DNA of 22,298 nt from a virus. Location: the IMG/VR virus record IMGVR_UViG_3300008517_000250, positions 1-22,298 of that record, one strand, 5' to 3'. The notes beneath the pieces were generated by a model, which saw only the letters and a program-made list of their open reading frames with translations, was not told the origin of the DNA and did not search any database. Positions 5,661 to 15,682 of this stretch are shown here, piece by piece (within the stretch, counting starts at the first letter, position 1; every line of letters starts with the position of its first letter). Both the position numbers and the translations under genes were made by a program.

Positions 5661-8312
5661 ATGTTTGAAGATAGATCTATAGAAATATATTCTAGTAGAG
5701 ATAAAATATTAGACGAGATGATTGACCAGATGAAAGATTATCTGGAGTTAGAATCTTTAGATTTAAGTAAGACAGATTATCTATCATATTTAGTAAATAT
5801 ATTATCCGGATTGACGGCCAATCTTTTATTTTATAATACTAGTACATACAGAGAATTATTTCTTACAAGAGCAGTTCAAAAAGATAGTGTTTTAAGTTGG
5901 TCGGCTATGTTAGGTTATAGTCCTATATGGGCAACAGCAGCAACTTGTTCAGTGCTTGTTACCATTCCAATAAAATTTGTTGGAGATGTTACATTCACTA
6001 TCCCAGAAGGACATCAATATAAGGCAGGATCAATAATATTTACTCAAGATAATCCAATACAAATAGATATTCCCAGAGATGAGCATGGAGAAATTATAGA
6101 TATAACAGTTACGGAAACATTGGATGTTGGTGGATCCAGATCTTTAAAATATGAGACGAATACAGATAGTGATGGAAATGTAACATTATATTTTGCATCA
6201 AATGTTACTCAAAAACAATTGGAAGAGTTTACTGAACCTATACCATCATTATTACCATATGAATTTTATGAAATAGATCTGAATTTTAGCGGACAGATAG
6301 CAGATATAAGTGAAGTAATATCTGAAGAGTGGGAGAGAGTAGATTCTTCAATACCGTATTATGAGTCTTTATTCCTTATTCCATTTGGGACAAAAGGATA
6401 TGTTTTCGAAATAATAGAATCTGGGGCAAGAATATCTTTTGGTAATGGAGTAGTTGGACAACAACCTCCAACAGGTAGTGCTTCAATAAAATTGTACACC
6501 ACAGAGGGTGCTAATGGAAATGTTATAGCAGGATCTATAAACAGAACAGATAAATTATATGTAAAAGATTATAATCCAAATGGAAATAGTGAAGATTCTG
6601 AAGGGATATTTACTATGAGAACTGTGAATATGGAAGTAGTTAATGTTGAACCTGCAACAGGTGGTTCAGATTTTCCAACTGTTGATGAGATAAGAGCAGC
6701 TGCTATTGCAAACGTTACTTCTATGAATAGGCTTGTATCGGAAACAGATTTTGAAAATATAGAAAATATAGTTACTGAACTGCCAATTAATCATGCCATA
6801 TCTGTTCTTAAAAGAAGCGATTTAAAGAGCAATGAAATATCCTTATTTACAGATATAATTTTTGAAGAAACTATAGTACCAACTAGAAATGTAAAATGGC
6901 AATTCGTAGATTCAACTTCTACACAATATACATATATACAAACCAAAGATACTATAACAGTAGATGGATCAGAATATTATAGTATGTTTAACATAGAGGT
7001 AGATCCAATAAATGAAGAGTGTACTTATTATTATTTAGCGGACGAGTTGGAAAAATCCGTAACTTTAAATAGAACCAAAGAAGGACTTACTACAATCTTG
7101 CCATCATATGCTAAATTTACAACAATTAGTACAGATAGTACAACTGGAGATCTATTACAAGTTGCAGAACAAAAATTAGATGTTGAATTACATTTCGACG
7201 TATTAGAAACAGGTGCAGATGTTGGTTTGCAATGTATACTAGAAACTAGTTGGAACGGCACAATATATAATATGGTACAAGAAGTAAATGATGAAGGGGT
7301 AACGGTTTTTAAAATACCAGATACAAATCCATTGTTACTCGAACCTATTCCAGATATGACACAAATATATTTGTTTAGAATGTATTATTTAGTTGGTGGT
7401 GAGGTCGATTTACCGTATCTAACTGAGTCACAGGTTAGTGTTATTATAAAGCAAAGATTAGACGAATTTATGTATAGTCAGGCAGCTACCGATTCTACAG
7501 GATCTTATAGTATGGGAGATACTATAACTATTTATGATGTTCCAGTTATTAAAAAGAGTTATTATGATTCAATAGATCAAAATGCATTTGCTCTACAAAC
7601 TTATAATGATATTCTAACATTAGATATTACCGAATATAGAATGACTTCAGATTTTATAAATTTAAAATTTAGTAACACAACAGGAATTTTAGATAATATG
7701 AAATATAATCTAACTACTAGAGAACCTGTTATAAGCATAAACCCAGTAGGTAGTTTAGCTTCTCTTGGAACTGTTGATGCTGCTAGATATTTAGTTGCAG
7801 ATAAGGAATATAACAACCCATGGGGTGAAGATTCAACATATGATAAAGAAGCTCCGTTTATAGCTGAGTATGTCGCCTCTACAGGTGGCTGGGTATTTGA
7901 AAGAGTAATAACTAATGATATTATCAATATTACCAGTACTGATGAGAAAATAGTATATGACGGTTATGACGCAGTAGTACCAATCTTATCAATACCTTTT
8001 TATATATATTTAATTGTGTGGAGAGATACATCTGTATCTGCCACAGTAGAAGCTATAGTTCAAAATATAAAAAATAGTTTGATAGATGGTCTTTATTCGA
8101 AATTTGGATTTGATTCAAATATATATTTATCAGAAATAGTTAAAATTGCACAAGGAGTAGAAGGAGTAAGAAACTGTACAGTTGTAGAACCAACACATGA
8201 TATTTTCTTTGATTACAATCTTAAAGAAGATTTAACACAACAAGAACTATTAGAATATTCCCCTCAATTAGTTTGGTTTGATAGTACAACCATTTCTGTT
8301 GAAGTCCGATAA
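5661..8312 (+). CDS. Baseplate wedge protein, gp6/J-like
   Basis: This 883-aa protein is larger than T4 gp6 (about 660 aa). Residues about 35-105 (SKTDYLSYLVNILSGL..., then LFLTRAVQKDSVLSWSAMLG and YSP) fit the N-terminal pattern of gp6/J-type wedge proteins, where a membrane-free helical segment is followed by R-x-A-x-x-x-(S/N)-x-x-x-x-A-x-x-L-G-Y. Residues about 331-365 (ATGGSDFPTVDEIR, then NRLVSETDFE) match the second conserved block. The extra length lies in a long beta-rich middle region (about 380-780), probably additional domains exposed at the baseplate periphery. A strong TGGAGGGG site precedes the ATG. In the virion this family forms the inner ring joining the wedges. Confidence 0.85.
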   Translation: MFEDRSIEIYSSRDKILDEMIDQMKDYLELESLDLSKTDYLSYLVNILSGLTANLLFYNTSTYRELFLTRAVQKDSVLSWSAMLGYSPIWATAATCSVLVTIPIKFVGDVTFTIPEGHQYKAGSIIFTQDNPIQIDIPRDEHGEIIDITVTETLDVGGSRSLKYETNTDSDGNVTLYFASNVTQKQLEEFTEPIPSLLPYEFYEIDLNFSGQIADISEVISEEWERVDSSIPYYESLFLIPFGTKGYVFEIIESGARISFGNGVVGQQPPTGSASIKLYTTEGANGNVIAGSINRTDKLYVKDYNPNGNSEDSEGIFTMRTVNMEVVNVEPATGGSDFPTVDEIRAAAIANVTSMNRLVSETDFENIENIVTELPINHAISVLKRSDLKSNEISLFTDIIFEETIVPTRNVKWQFVDSTSTQYTYIQTKDTITVDGSEYYSMFNIEVDPINEECTYYYLADELEKSVTLNRTKEGLTTILPSYAKFTTISTDSTTGDLLQVAEQKLDVELHFDVLETGADVGLQCILETSWNGTIYNMVQEVNDEGVTVFKIPDTNPLLLEPIPDMTQIYLFRMYYLVGGEVDLPYLTESQVSVIIKQRLDEFMYSQAATDSTGSYSMGDTITIYDVPVIKKSYYDSIDQNAFALQTYNDILTLDITEYRMTSDFINLKFSNTTGILDNMKYNLTTREPVISINPVGSLASLGTVDAARYLVADKEYNNPWGEDSTYDKEAPFIAEYVASTGGWVFERVITNDIINITSTDEKIVYDGYDAVVPILSIPFYIYLIVWRDTSVSATVEAIVQNIKNSLIDGLYSKFGFDSNIYLSEIVKIAQGVEGVRNCTVVEPTHDIFFDYNLKEDLTQQELLEYSPQLVWFDSTTISVEVR

Positions 8313-8351
8313 GAAAGAATATTTAATTACTAATAAAGGAGAAAATAGAAA

Positions 8352-9428
8352 ATGAACCTTTTGGAATTTACACAAGTAGAGGTAAAACCAGAGGAGGATT
8401 CAAAGGTTTATCGTTATATATCTAGAATTTTGGGAATAGAATTATCAGAAGTTTCTAAACCATGTTATAAACCAAAAGTCATAAAATACTTTTCAGATCT
8501 TCAACATATTTTAGGAATTGATGATGATAAAATAAAAGAATTTGTTGCTGGAATTGTTGTTCCATACCCCCATATATTTAAAATATATAAAGATAAATTT
8601 ACGGTATTATTATTAATAGCTACAATATATTATACTAGAAAAGAAAAACCAGAGATAGCCAAAGCATTTTTTACATTTCTAAATCTTAAATTTTATTCTA
8701 GTCGTGTACATAAACATTTCCAAAAATTTTGTAATGGAGATCTTTGGATTTTAACATTAGATAAATTATCTCCAAAACACTTGTTTAGAACCCAAAGAGG
8801 GGTATCAAGTGCAATATTATATATAGCAGAATTTGATTATAAAAAGAACAAGAAAAAATTAAAATCTTCAGAACTTCAAGATAAAGTATTGGGAGATATT
8901 GTATATGGGTTAAGAACAAAAATTGCTCAATCTGTCAGATCATTTGCCCAGTTATATTATAAATTATATGAAGCAGGGGCTACAAAAACTGGTACTGAAG
9001 AAGATGAAATTGGTGGGGTTAAACTAATAGCAGATAAAATCAGCATGACCATGTGTACATTTGGTCAGATTGATAAAGGGGCTTTGTCTAAAGCAATAAT
9101 TGGTAGTAGACTTAGAAAAGATTTATCAATATCAATAGTATCACAACTTTCTGTTTCAGAATATAAAGATAAAATAAGATTTATTATTATTCTAATGAGT
9201 AGACTTGGAGATTTAAAATCTGTTTGTAAAGAACCAGATAGACTAAGACTTATTAGAAGAATAAATTCTAATTTTAAAATAGGTGGTCGTTACCTACTTA
9301 AAAACGAAATAAAAGATTTACTTTACTCATTAGAGTCTGGATATCAATTAAAAAATTTGTATGATATTCAGTTAATTAATTTTTTTAGCCATTATTTGAC
9401 ACTTTTTATTGGTAGTAGAATCTGTTAA
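8352..9428 (+). CDS. Unknown basic helical protein at the end of the baseplate operon
   Basis: This 358-aa protein is not recognised. It is Lys-rich and predominantly helical, with no signal peptide. A hydrophobic stretch (FTVLLLIATIYYT, about residues 82-94) is probably a buried helix and not a membrane span. AAAGGAG precedes the ATG. It is the last gene of the + strand operon, after the gp6/J-like gene, so a virion or assembly role is likely but unsupported by any motif. Its TAA (9426-9428) interlocks with the TAA of the convergent gene (9427-9425) in the palindrome TTAA. Confidence 0.6.
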   Translation: MNLLEFTQVEVKPEEDSKVYRYISRILGIELSEVSKPCYKPKVIKYFSDLQHILGIDDDKIKEFVAGIVVPYPHIFKIYKDKFTVLLLIATIYYTRKEKPEIAKAFFTFLNLKFYSSRVHKHFQKFCNGDLWILTLDKLSPKHLFRTQRGVSSAILYIAEFDYKKNKKKLKSSELQDKVLGDIVYGLRTKIAQSVRSFAQLYYKLYEAGATKTGTEEDEIGGVKLIADKISMTMCTFGQIDKGALSKAIIGSRLRKDLSISIVSQLSVSEYKDKIRFIIILMSRLGDLKSVCKEPDRLRLIRRINSNFKIGGRYLLKNEIKDLLYSLESGYQLKNLYDIQLINFFSHYLTLFIGSRIC

Positions 9429-10825
9429 GATACCAAATCTTCCCATCTTGTATTAGAACTTGTTGGAACTCTTGGAGTAGGTTCGTTAACAGGACCAACT
9501 ACTTCAGTTTCTTTTTTTCCAATAGTTGCTACTTCGTCTAGCTCTGTATCTATGACGGTTCCTGGTCCAGCTGGTAAATCTGCAAAGGATACCATATGAT
9601 CTATATATTCTTTAAATGTTGGTCTAAAAGGATCTTTGGCAAATCCTTCTGTTTTTGATTTGTCTTCTGCTATTATAGTTCCATACAAATCATTAAAAGT
9701 CATTTTTACATCTACTATTCCTGGTCTTTGTATAAATGAAATATTATTAGCATCTCCACCTTTTATTACCTCTATAGAAGATACATATGCAGCTTTTAAC
9801 ATAAATAACCCAGGACATGATACAGAACAGAGTACTGGATATGTAAATGTTGAAGGAGAATCTGAAATAGGAGTAACAAAAGCTAATAATTTTGCCAATG
9901 GTTCGACAATTAATTTTTTATGTAAACGAAAATCTCTAGGATTGTGATTATATAATCTTATAGAAACAGAATAAGATGGTGAATATGCAGAACCTTTCCA
10001 CATTTGGGGGAAATCTATTTTACTACCTGATAATATTTTAGACAATCCAGCACCACCACTAAGAGTTTCAAGAGCAGCTTCACCAACACCAACGATGCCA
10101 CCTCCTGCTTTAGTCAATGTTCCAAGAACAGGTCCCATACTTTCACCCATTCGTTTTAGTGCGCCTTTCATACTAGTTTCACCAGTCATATATCGTAATT
10201 CTTCTGCAGCACCAGCAGTCAAATTTCCTAATTGTTCAAATCTTGATTCTCCAAATTCTGAGGAGAATGATTCTGTTAAACTAGCATCATTTGTAAATGC
10301 CACATAGATACAATGTTCGTCAGTACTATATATACTACGATTCTCACCAAATGCAGAATCTAATATTAATTTATAGATCTCTCTGCCTCTCTCATATTCT
10401 AGATTGAATGTTTGTAATCCAGCTCTTTCACCATCTGGTAATCCTGGATATGCTGGATAAATAGCCATTATTGGCATAGATGACAAAATGAGTTCTCTAT
10501 CACTTATGGCAAGATCTTGGTCAAAAAGATAATTAGGAGGAAGTCCAATAACTTTGTCTGTATCTATATCTTTGCTAAAAGAATTCAAAACAGGTAAACT
10601 AGATTTTACTCTACTGGTTTTTTCCTCCATAGTAGCAAGTTTTTTTTCTCTTTCCAGTATCTTTTTTTGCTTTTCTAATGCTTCATTCCTTGCTTTTTTC
10701 TGTTTCTTTATAGCATTCCAAGCTTCTTGAGACATACCAGGAGGTTTAAATTCTAATCTATACCACGGTTCTTGTTTATATAATCCAGCAGCTTTTGCTT
10801 CCTCGTAAGTTCTAATCGGTGGCAT
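9425..10825 (-). CDS. Unknown tail/baseplate protein downstream of the tape measure
   Basis: This 466-aa protein has a charged helical N-terminal region (residues about 38-72, KKQKKARNEALEKQKKILER) and a Gly/Ala-rich segment (about 205-260). Its C-terminal half is beta-rich, with SAYSPSYSVSIRLYNHNPRD, then YPVLCSVSCPGLFMLKAAYV and VDVKMTFNDLYG. The last part resembles the style of T4 gp48/gp54-type tube-initiator proteins, with membrane-free strands ending in a VxMTFxDL motif; this is a weak inference. It starts 14 nt after the tape measure stop with GAAAGG upstream, so the two are co-transcribed. Genes following tape measures usually encode hub or tube-initiation proteins. Confidence 0.55.
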   Translation of the reverse strand: MPPIRTYEEAKAAGLYKQEPWYRLEFKPPGMSQEAWNAIKKQKKARNEALEKQKKILEREKKLATMEEKTSRVKSSLPVLNSFSKDIDTDKVIGLPPNYLFDQDLAISDRELILSSMPIMAIYPAYPGLPDGERAGLQTFNLEYERGREIYKLILDSAFGENRSIYSTDEHCIYVAFTNDASLTESFSSEFGESRFEQLGNLTAGAAEELRYMTGETSMKGALKRMGESMGPVLGTLTKAGGGIVGVGEAALETLSGGAGLSKILSGSKIDFPQMWKGSAYSPSYSVSIRLYNHNPRDFRLHKKLIVEPLAKLLAFVTPISDSPSTFTYPVLCSVSCPGLFMLKAAYVSSIEVIKGGDANNISFIQRPGIVDVKMTFNDLYGTIIAEDKSKTEGFAKDPFRPTFKEYIDHMVSFADLPAGPGTVIDTELDEVATIGKKETEVVGPVNEPTPRVPTSSNTRWEDLVS

Positions 10826-10839
10826 GGTTAATTTCCTTT

Positions 10840-13800
10840 CTAATTTAATCTTCCGCTTAAAATTCTCTCAATGTCTTCATCGACTCCTGGTTGTGCAACG
10901 TTTGTATTTGTAGCGTTGTTTACGAGAGAGTTTGAGTTATTTATTTGGTTTGTAACAACATTGTTGGTAGGATTTCGTGAAATCATTGCTTCTTGTAATT
11001 TTTTGTTTCCTTCTAATAATCTGTCCGCACCAACTTTTTGTTTGGCAGATTCTAATATAGCTTCATGCTCTGCTATAGCTCTAGGATTAGTTAATGTAGA
11101 GCCATTCATCATACGTGCAAATTTATTTAAAGGAATAACTGCTTCTGGACCACTTTCGCCAATAAGGCCCATTGTAGGTTTAGTTACAATTCCACCTCTT
11201 GCAAATCCAGTTGCTCCAAATTTTTCTTTCATCCAAGCACTACCTCTACCAAAAAAGCTACCTGTTGGCATTGATTCTATTGCTTCATCTCCACCACCAA
11301 GCCATGGTATTTTTCCCTTTAGCCAATTTTTGAATTTTCTCATGAGTTTTCCAATTATTTTAAAAGGCCAAGTAACAAAATCATAAATTGCAACCGCTAT
11401 TTTCTTTACAGGTTCCCAGACTGCTTGTAAAGCTTTTGTAATATTTTTTCCTCCAATGGCTCCTAATATTCCTCCAGCCAATGCTCCAATAGCCGCACCA
11501 ATTGCAGTTCCAAATCCAGGTACAATACTTCCAATACCAGCACCAATAGCAGCACCCTTAGCAGTTCCCCATGCAGTTCTAGCAGCTAAATTTTCAAAAG
11601 TACCTCCCAAAAATCCTCCTACTCCGGCGGTTACTTTTTGAGATGTAGATAAGTCTTCACCTTCTTTTACACCATGCCATGCTCTAGCCTTTTTAACACC
11701 CCTAAAAGCGTCGAATGCAGCCATTGCTATTCCAGCAACTCCAATTGCAGCCATTATAGCTGGCATTATAGCTGGTAGCATGTTTTTCATCATTTGAACT
11801 TTATTTTTCATACCTCCAAATCCAGGCAAACCAAATCCAAATTCTTTTAATAGAATCTGATAAATGCCTTTTGTATATTTTACTAACAGTGCTGGCCATT
11901 TAGCATATACATATTTGCCTTCTGAATCCATTGCTATTGGGGCTTTCTTTCCGCCAGGTTTTAACCATTGTATAACACCTTTAACTTTTTCTTTTGCTTT
12001 CTCTTTGAATTTTAGATATTTATCCTTAATGGCTTCAAATGGCCTCATAATAAATCTACCAATTGCTTTGAATGGAGCTGTTATTACAGCCCAAGCAGTT
12101 GACATAGCGGTTTTGATGGTGGTAACTCCAACATTAATAGTATGTCTTAAAGCAGTAAATCCTGTTCTCATAGCAGACAATATTGTATGTCCAACATCAG
12201 TCAGCATTTCTATACCTTTTGAAAGACCTTTTGCAACTCCTTGTGCTATACTAGAACCTATTTGAAATGGTAGTTTAGCTAATATTACACCAATATCTGT
12301 TATCCCCCTAAGAAGACTTCCAAAGATACCCATAGTACCTTTTACTATTTTTGCCTTTTTAGTTTCATGGCCAGGAACTCCGCCAAGAATTCCTATAATA
12401 ACATCTAGTCTATTAATAATCATATCTCCAAGACCCATGTTTCCAAGTGCTTCTGAAAACATCCCAGATATTCTTGCAGTTGCTTTAGGATCATCCAATG
12501 GGATAACCGCTTCTGGCCCAGCTTCTCCAACAACTACACCTCTAGCAGCATATAACAAACCACCTCTTGCCATAGCTGGTGCTTTAACAAATGATGAAAA
12601 TCCCGAAACACTCTCTCCTATTTGAGAAGAAATAATTTTCATCTTAGTCCATAGAGTTCCAAAATCCTCAATTATTCTTGAAAGAGAATAACCTTTAGTT
12701 CCTTTTCCAACCCATACAATATCATTCCAAGTATTAACAATAGCTTCTCCAAGAGGAGCAAATGCTGCTTTTACTATTTTGAATAAGTATTGAAAAATGC
12801 CAGTAACAACTCCAGCTATACCTGGTCTTCTTATTCTGGCTTCTGTATAAGTTTTAGCTGCTTCATCCATGGCTTCAAATGCACCATAAAAAGATCTAAA
12901 AGATACTTGTGACCATTCTAAAAATCTATCAGAGATAGCATTAAATAATTTAGCCCAAGATTCTGGAAGAATTTTTTCTACAAGGTTTCTTCTTACATCT
13001 CCAAGAATATTAGGTATATCAATAACAGATACTTGTTGCACACTCTCAGAAAATTTTTCTATTATAGTTGTAGCATTCAATATATTTCCAATTGTTTTAA
13101 ATAAATCTTTACCAAGAGGTATTAATCCTTTTATAGCTTCCCATGTAGATTTTGGAATTGCTCCTATGACCTTAAGTACCTGGGTAAATGGTGAACCACC
13201 TTTTTCCCAAGCATCTTGAAATGGTTTTACTACTTTGATGCCGTAATTATATAAAACCTCTAAGAATTTTGAAGTCTCTCTTGATAAATCAGAAGTTGCC
13301 TGTAATGCGGATACAATAACTGTTTTAACAGAGCTAAATATTTTACCACCAGCCTCTTTAAATATATCTGGTATTAATGTTTGATATGCTTTTATTATTA
13401 TAGATCCTATTCCAGTTTTTCTATCAAATTCTTGACTAAATATCTCTTTTATATTTTTACCTATGTTCGTTAGAGTTTTTTCAACAATTATTGGTAATTC
13501 TCTAATAACATTAAATATTCCACCGAATATAGTTTCTTTTCCACGTTTTTGAACAAGTACTCCCGCTCCACCCACTAACTCTGTTACTTTGGCACCTTTA
13601 CCAATTCCAAATGCAGTTTCTATTTCATACATTGCTTGTACTGCTGGTTCAAGAAATGAAAATGTTGCCTTAAACCAATTCAACATTTGATCTATTTTAG
13701 ATGTTAATGGTGCAAATATACTTGCAACCCAGGCTTTTATTTTTTTGAATATACCGCCACTAAATAACCCAGCAATTCCTCCGAACATTCTAGAAAAAAA

Positions 13801-15582
13801 TCCACCTCTACCGCCACCAACTGTTTCCCCAGCATGTAATTCAGCTGCTCCTGTTTTTGTAACAACGTGTGGTTGGTTTGCAGCTTTTGCTAATGATATG
13901 GGTTTTGCCATTGCTGATCCACCCTTATCTTTCATTATGTCTCGCATTTCTGTAAGAATTTCTTTAATATCTGAGAGTAATAATATTCTTCTTGCCAAAC
14001 TAGGAGATGCTCTAAGCTCTTCAGATTCTTTTTTGACACCTTTTGTTTTTAACCAGTCTGAATAACCAGGGATCATTCCCATTAAACCAGCACCTTTTTC
14101 TTTACCAATTCCAAGAATATTTCCAAAAAGATTTTTTGCTTTTCCTGTTATTACTTCCTTCATAAATGTTAAGGGACCAGTTTCTCCACTCATGGAGTCT
14201 CCTATTGTTTTTCCTATCCATTCAGATAAAGACCTTGGGCCTGGTCTCCATAATGATCCTGGTATTTCAAAACCAATTTGTAATAATCTTGCTTGTTGTA
14301 GAGCTAGTTTATTACTTTCTTCAGATGCAAATCTAGTATGAACATAAATCATTCCTAATGTTTGTAACATTGCCCCAAACATACCATATCTTCTAACTTC
14401 AGGAAGCTCTGCCCTGTAACCAGCTCCAAATATTGGAAGAGCATAGGCTATAGTAGTACCAAGTTTGAATACACCCGTAAACATTCTTTTAAATAAACCT
14501 GACCTACCACTTTCTTCAAGAGCCGACGTAAAAGATTTAGTCATTATCTTTGTTTGTACCTCTTCATCTGGTTTGGAGATTATATTATTAGTTTCCTCTA
14601 TTTTATTGGAAACTGTTCCAAGTTCTGTACTGAATTCTTCGCTAGGAGCAACTTCAAAGTTATCTCCCTCAGCTGGCATCATCTTAAAAATACCTTTTTC
14701 ACGGGTTTCTCTAGGAAATCCAGCAACAAATTCTGCTAATTTACCAACACCAAATTGTAAACCACCCATTCCTCGTCTAGCAGCACTACCAACGCCAGAA
14801 GCCATTCTAGATCCCATTCCAGGACCTCCTCCTCCGCCACCTTCTCCACCAAACAAGTTTGCAGTTGCAGATTCGAAGAACATTCCAGGGCCTAATCCCC
14901 CACCAGCTAATGCTAAACCAGTTCCAAGAGCTTTCTTATATCCTCCCCAAAGATCTGTTCTAACATTTCCTAATATATCTGTGGCAGCACCTTCTTGTAT
15001 ATCACCATATGCTTTAATTGCGCCAACTCCAGCTCTCACAGGAGCAGTTGCTGCTCTTGCACCAAGCCTACCTGTTCCTCTTAATGCTTTATAGCCCATA
15101 TAACCAGCACCAGCTAAACCTCCAATAGCAGCCCACTTTGCAAATTTTTTCATATGGTCGCCAACATATTTTAGGCTTTCCATATTCTTGTTTGTTATAT
15201 CTACAACATCTCCCATGGATGAACTAAGTTCTTTATTGGATGCAGATAATTCTTTTGCAGAAACTTTGAATTTTTCGCTAGATGTATCTAGTTTATAAGT
15301 TGCGTCTGATAATCCGGTTATAGTTTTTTCTAATTTATCAGATTTTAATTCTATTTCTTTTTGTATAACGCCACTTTTGATTTTTCTAGATGCAATATGA
15401 ACTTCTTTTGCATGTTCTTGCATAGCTTTAACATTTATAGCACCATTCTTCTTAATTAATTTAGTCTGTTCAGAAATATTACCTTTTAATTTAGAATTAG
15501 TGTCTACAAGTGATTTGTTCAGAACCCCTAGATTTTTTGTGAATTCTGCCTGTTGTTTCGAAAAATCATTTTTAGGTGGCAT
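10840..15582 (-). CDS. Tail tape measure protein
   Basis: This 1580-aa protein has the standard features of a tape measure. The N-terminus is long and helical (residues 1-150). There are several Gly/Ala-rich hydrophobic segments near the C-terminal third, and repeated surface-loop motifs typical of phage tape measures: VVVGEAGPEAVIPLDDP (about 12495-12540), GLIGESGPEAVIPLN (about 11130-11170) and a related AAELHAGETV (about 13820-13855). At about 0.15 nm per residue it would specify a tail of about 235 nm, which is an inference from the usual ratio. The start is set by GAGGAG before the ATG. Promoter block 4 lies just upstream. The gene is on the opposite strand from sheath and tube. Confidence 0.92.
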   Translation of the reverse strand: MPPKNDFSKQQAEFTKNLGVLNKSLVDTNSKLKGNISEQTKLIKKNGAINVKAMQEHAKEVHIASRKIKSGVIQKEIELKSDKLEKTITGLSDATYKLDTSSEKFKVSAKELSASNKELSSSMGDVVDITNKNMESLKYVGDHMKKFAKWAAIGGLAGAGYMGYKALRGTGRLGARAATAPVRAGVGAIKAYGDIQEGAATDILGNVRTDLWGGYKKALGTGLALAGGGLGPGMFFESATANLFGGEGGGGGGPGMGSRMASGVGSAARRGMGGLQFGVGKLAEFVAGFPRETREKGIFKMMPAEGDNFEVAPSEEFSTELGTVSNKIEETNNIISKPDEEVQTKIMTKSFTSALEESGRSGLFKRMFTGVFKLGTTIAYALPIFGAGYRAELPEVRRYGMFGAMLQTLGMIYVHTRFASEESNKLALQQARLLQIGFEIPGSLWRPGPRSLSEWIGKTIGDSMSGETGPLTFMKEVITGKAKNLFGNILGIGKEKGAGLMGMIPGYSDWLKTKGVKKESEELRASPSLARRILLLSDIKEILTEMRDIMKDKGGSAMAKPISLAKAANQPHVVTKTGAAELHAGETVGGGRGGFFSRMFGGIAGLFSGGIFKKIKAWVASIFAPLTSKIDQMLNWFKATFSFLEPAVQAMYEIETAFGIGKGAKVTELVGGAGVLVQKRGKETIFGGIFNVIRELPIIVEKTLTNIGKNIKEIFSQEFDRKTGIGSIIIKAYQTLIPDIFKEAGGKIFSSVKTVIVSALQATSDLSRETSKFLEVLYNYGIKVVKPFQDAWEKGGSPFTQVLKVIGAIPKSTWEAIKGLIPLGKDLFKTIGNILNATTIIEKFSESVQQVSVIDIPNILGDVRRNLVEKILPESWAKLFNAISDRFLEWSQVSFRSFYGAFEAMDEAAKTYTEARIRRPGIAGVVTGIFQYLFKIVKAAFAPLGEAIVNTWNDIVWVGKGTKGYSLSRIIEDFGTLWTKMKIISSQIGESVSGFSSFVKAPAMARGGLLYAARGVVVGEAGPEAVIPLDDPKATARISGMFSEALGNMGLGDMIINRLDVIIGILGGVPGHETKKAKIVKGTMGIFGSLLRGITDIGVILAKLPFQIGSSIAQGVAKGLSKGIEMLTDVGHTILSAMRTGFTALRHTINVGVTTIKTAMSTAWAVITAPFKAIGRFIMRPFEAIKDKYLKFKEKAKEKVKGVIQWLKPGGKKAPIAMDSEGKYVYAKWPALLVKYTKGIYQILLKEFGFGLPGFGGMKNKVQMMKNMLPAIMPAIMAAIGVAGIAMAAFDAFRGVKKARAWHGVKEGEDLSTSQKVTAGVGGFLGGTFENLAARTAWGTAKGAAIGAGIGSIVPGFGTAIGAAIGALAGGILGAIGGKNITKALQAVWEPVKKIAVAIYDFVTWPFKIIGKLMRKFKNWLKGKIPWLGGGDEAIESMPTGSFFGRGSAWMKEKFGATGFARGGIVTKPTMGLIGESGPEAVIPLNKFARMMNGSTLTNPRAIAEHEAILESAKQKVGADRLLEGNKKLQEAMISRNPTNNVVTNQINNSNSLVNNATNTNVAQPGVDEDIERILSGRLN

Positions 15583-15602
15583 TCAACATCTCCTCAATTT
15601 TG

Positions 15603-15619
15603 TTTAAAAGTTTGTCCTC
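15603..15619 (-). promoter_or_regulatory. Putative late promoter block, copy 4 (tape measure gene)
   Basis: On the - strand the site reads GAGGACAAACTTTTAAA, lying 20 nt before the tape measure ATG and immediately after a - strand terminator. Confidence 0.65.
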
Positions 15620-15621
15620 AT

Positions 15622-15655
15622 ATAAAGAAAAAGGTAGGGCGTAAACCCTACCTTT
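15622..15655 (-). terminator. Intrinsic terminator after the histone-like gene
   Basis: On the - strand AAAGGTAGGG/CCCTACCTTT (15646-15655 with 15630-15639) forms a 10-bp stem with a 6-nt loop, followed by a T-rich tail TTTTTCTTT. It lies 28 nt after the stop codon at 15683. Confidence 0.88.
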
Positions 15656-15682
15656 AAACTAAATATCAATTATTAAAATATT

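Noticed and set aside
11456-11641. Small Pro/Ala-rich + strand open frame
   Set aside because: It is antisense to a Gly/Ala hydrophobic segment of the tape measure, with no independent support.
14465-15094. 209-codon open frame on the + strand, Pro/Ala-rich
   Set aside because: It is antisense to the Gly/Ala/Arg-rich N-terminal third of the tape measure; codon bias of that gene creates the open frame. No ribosome binding site or domain was seen.
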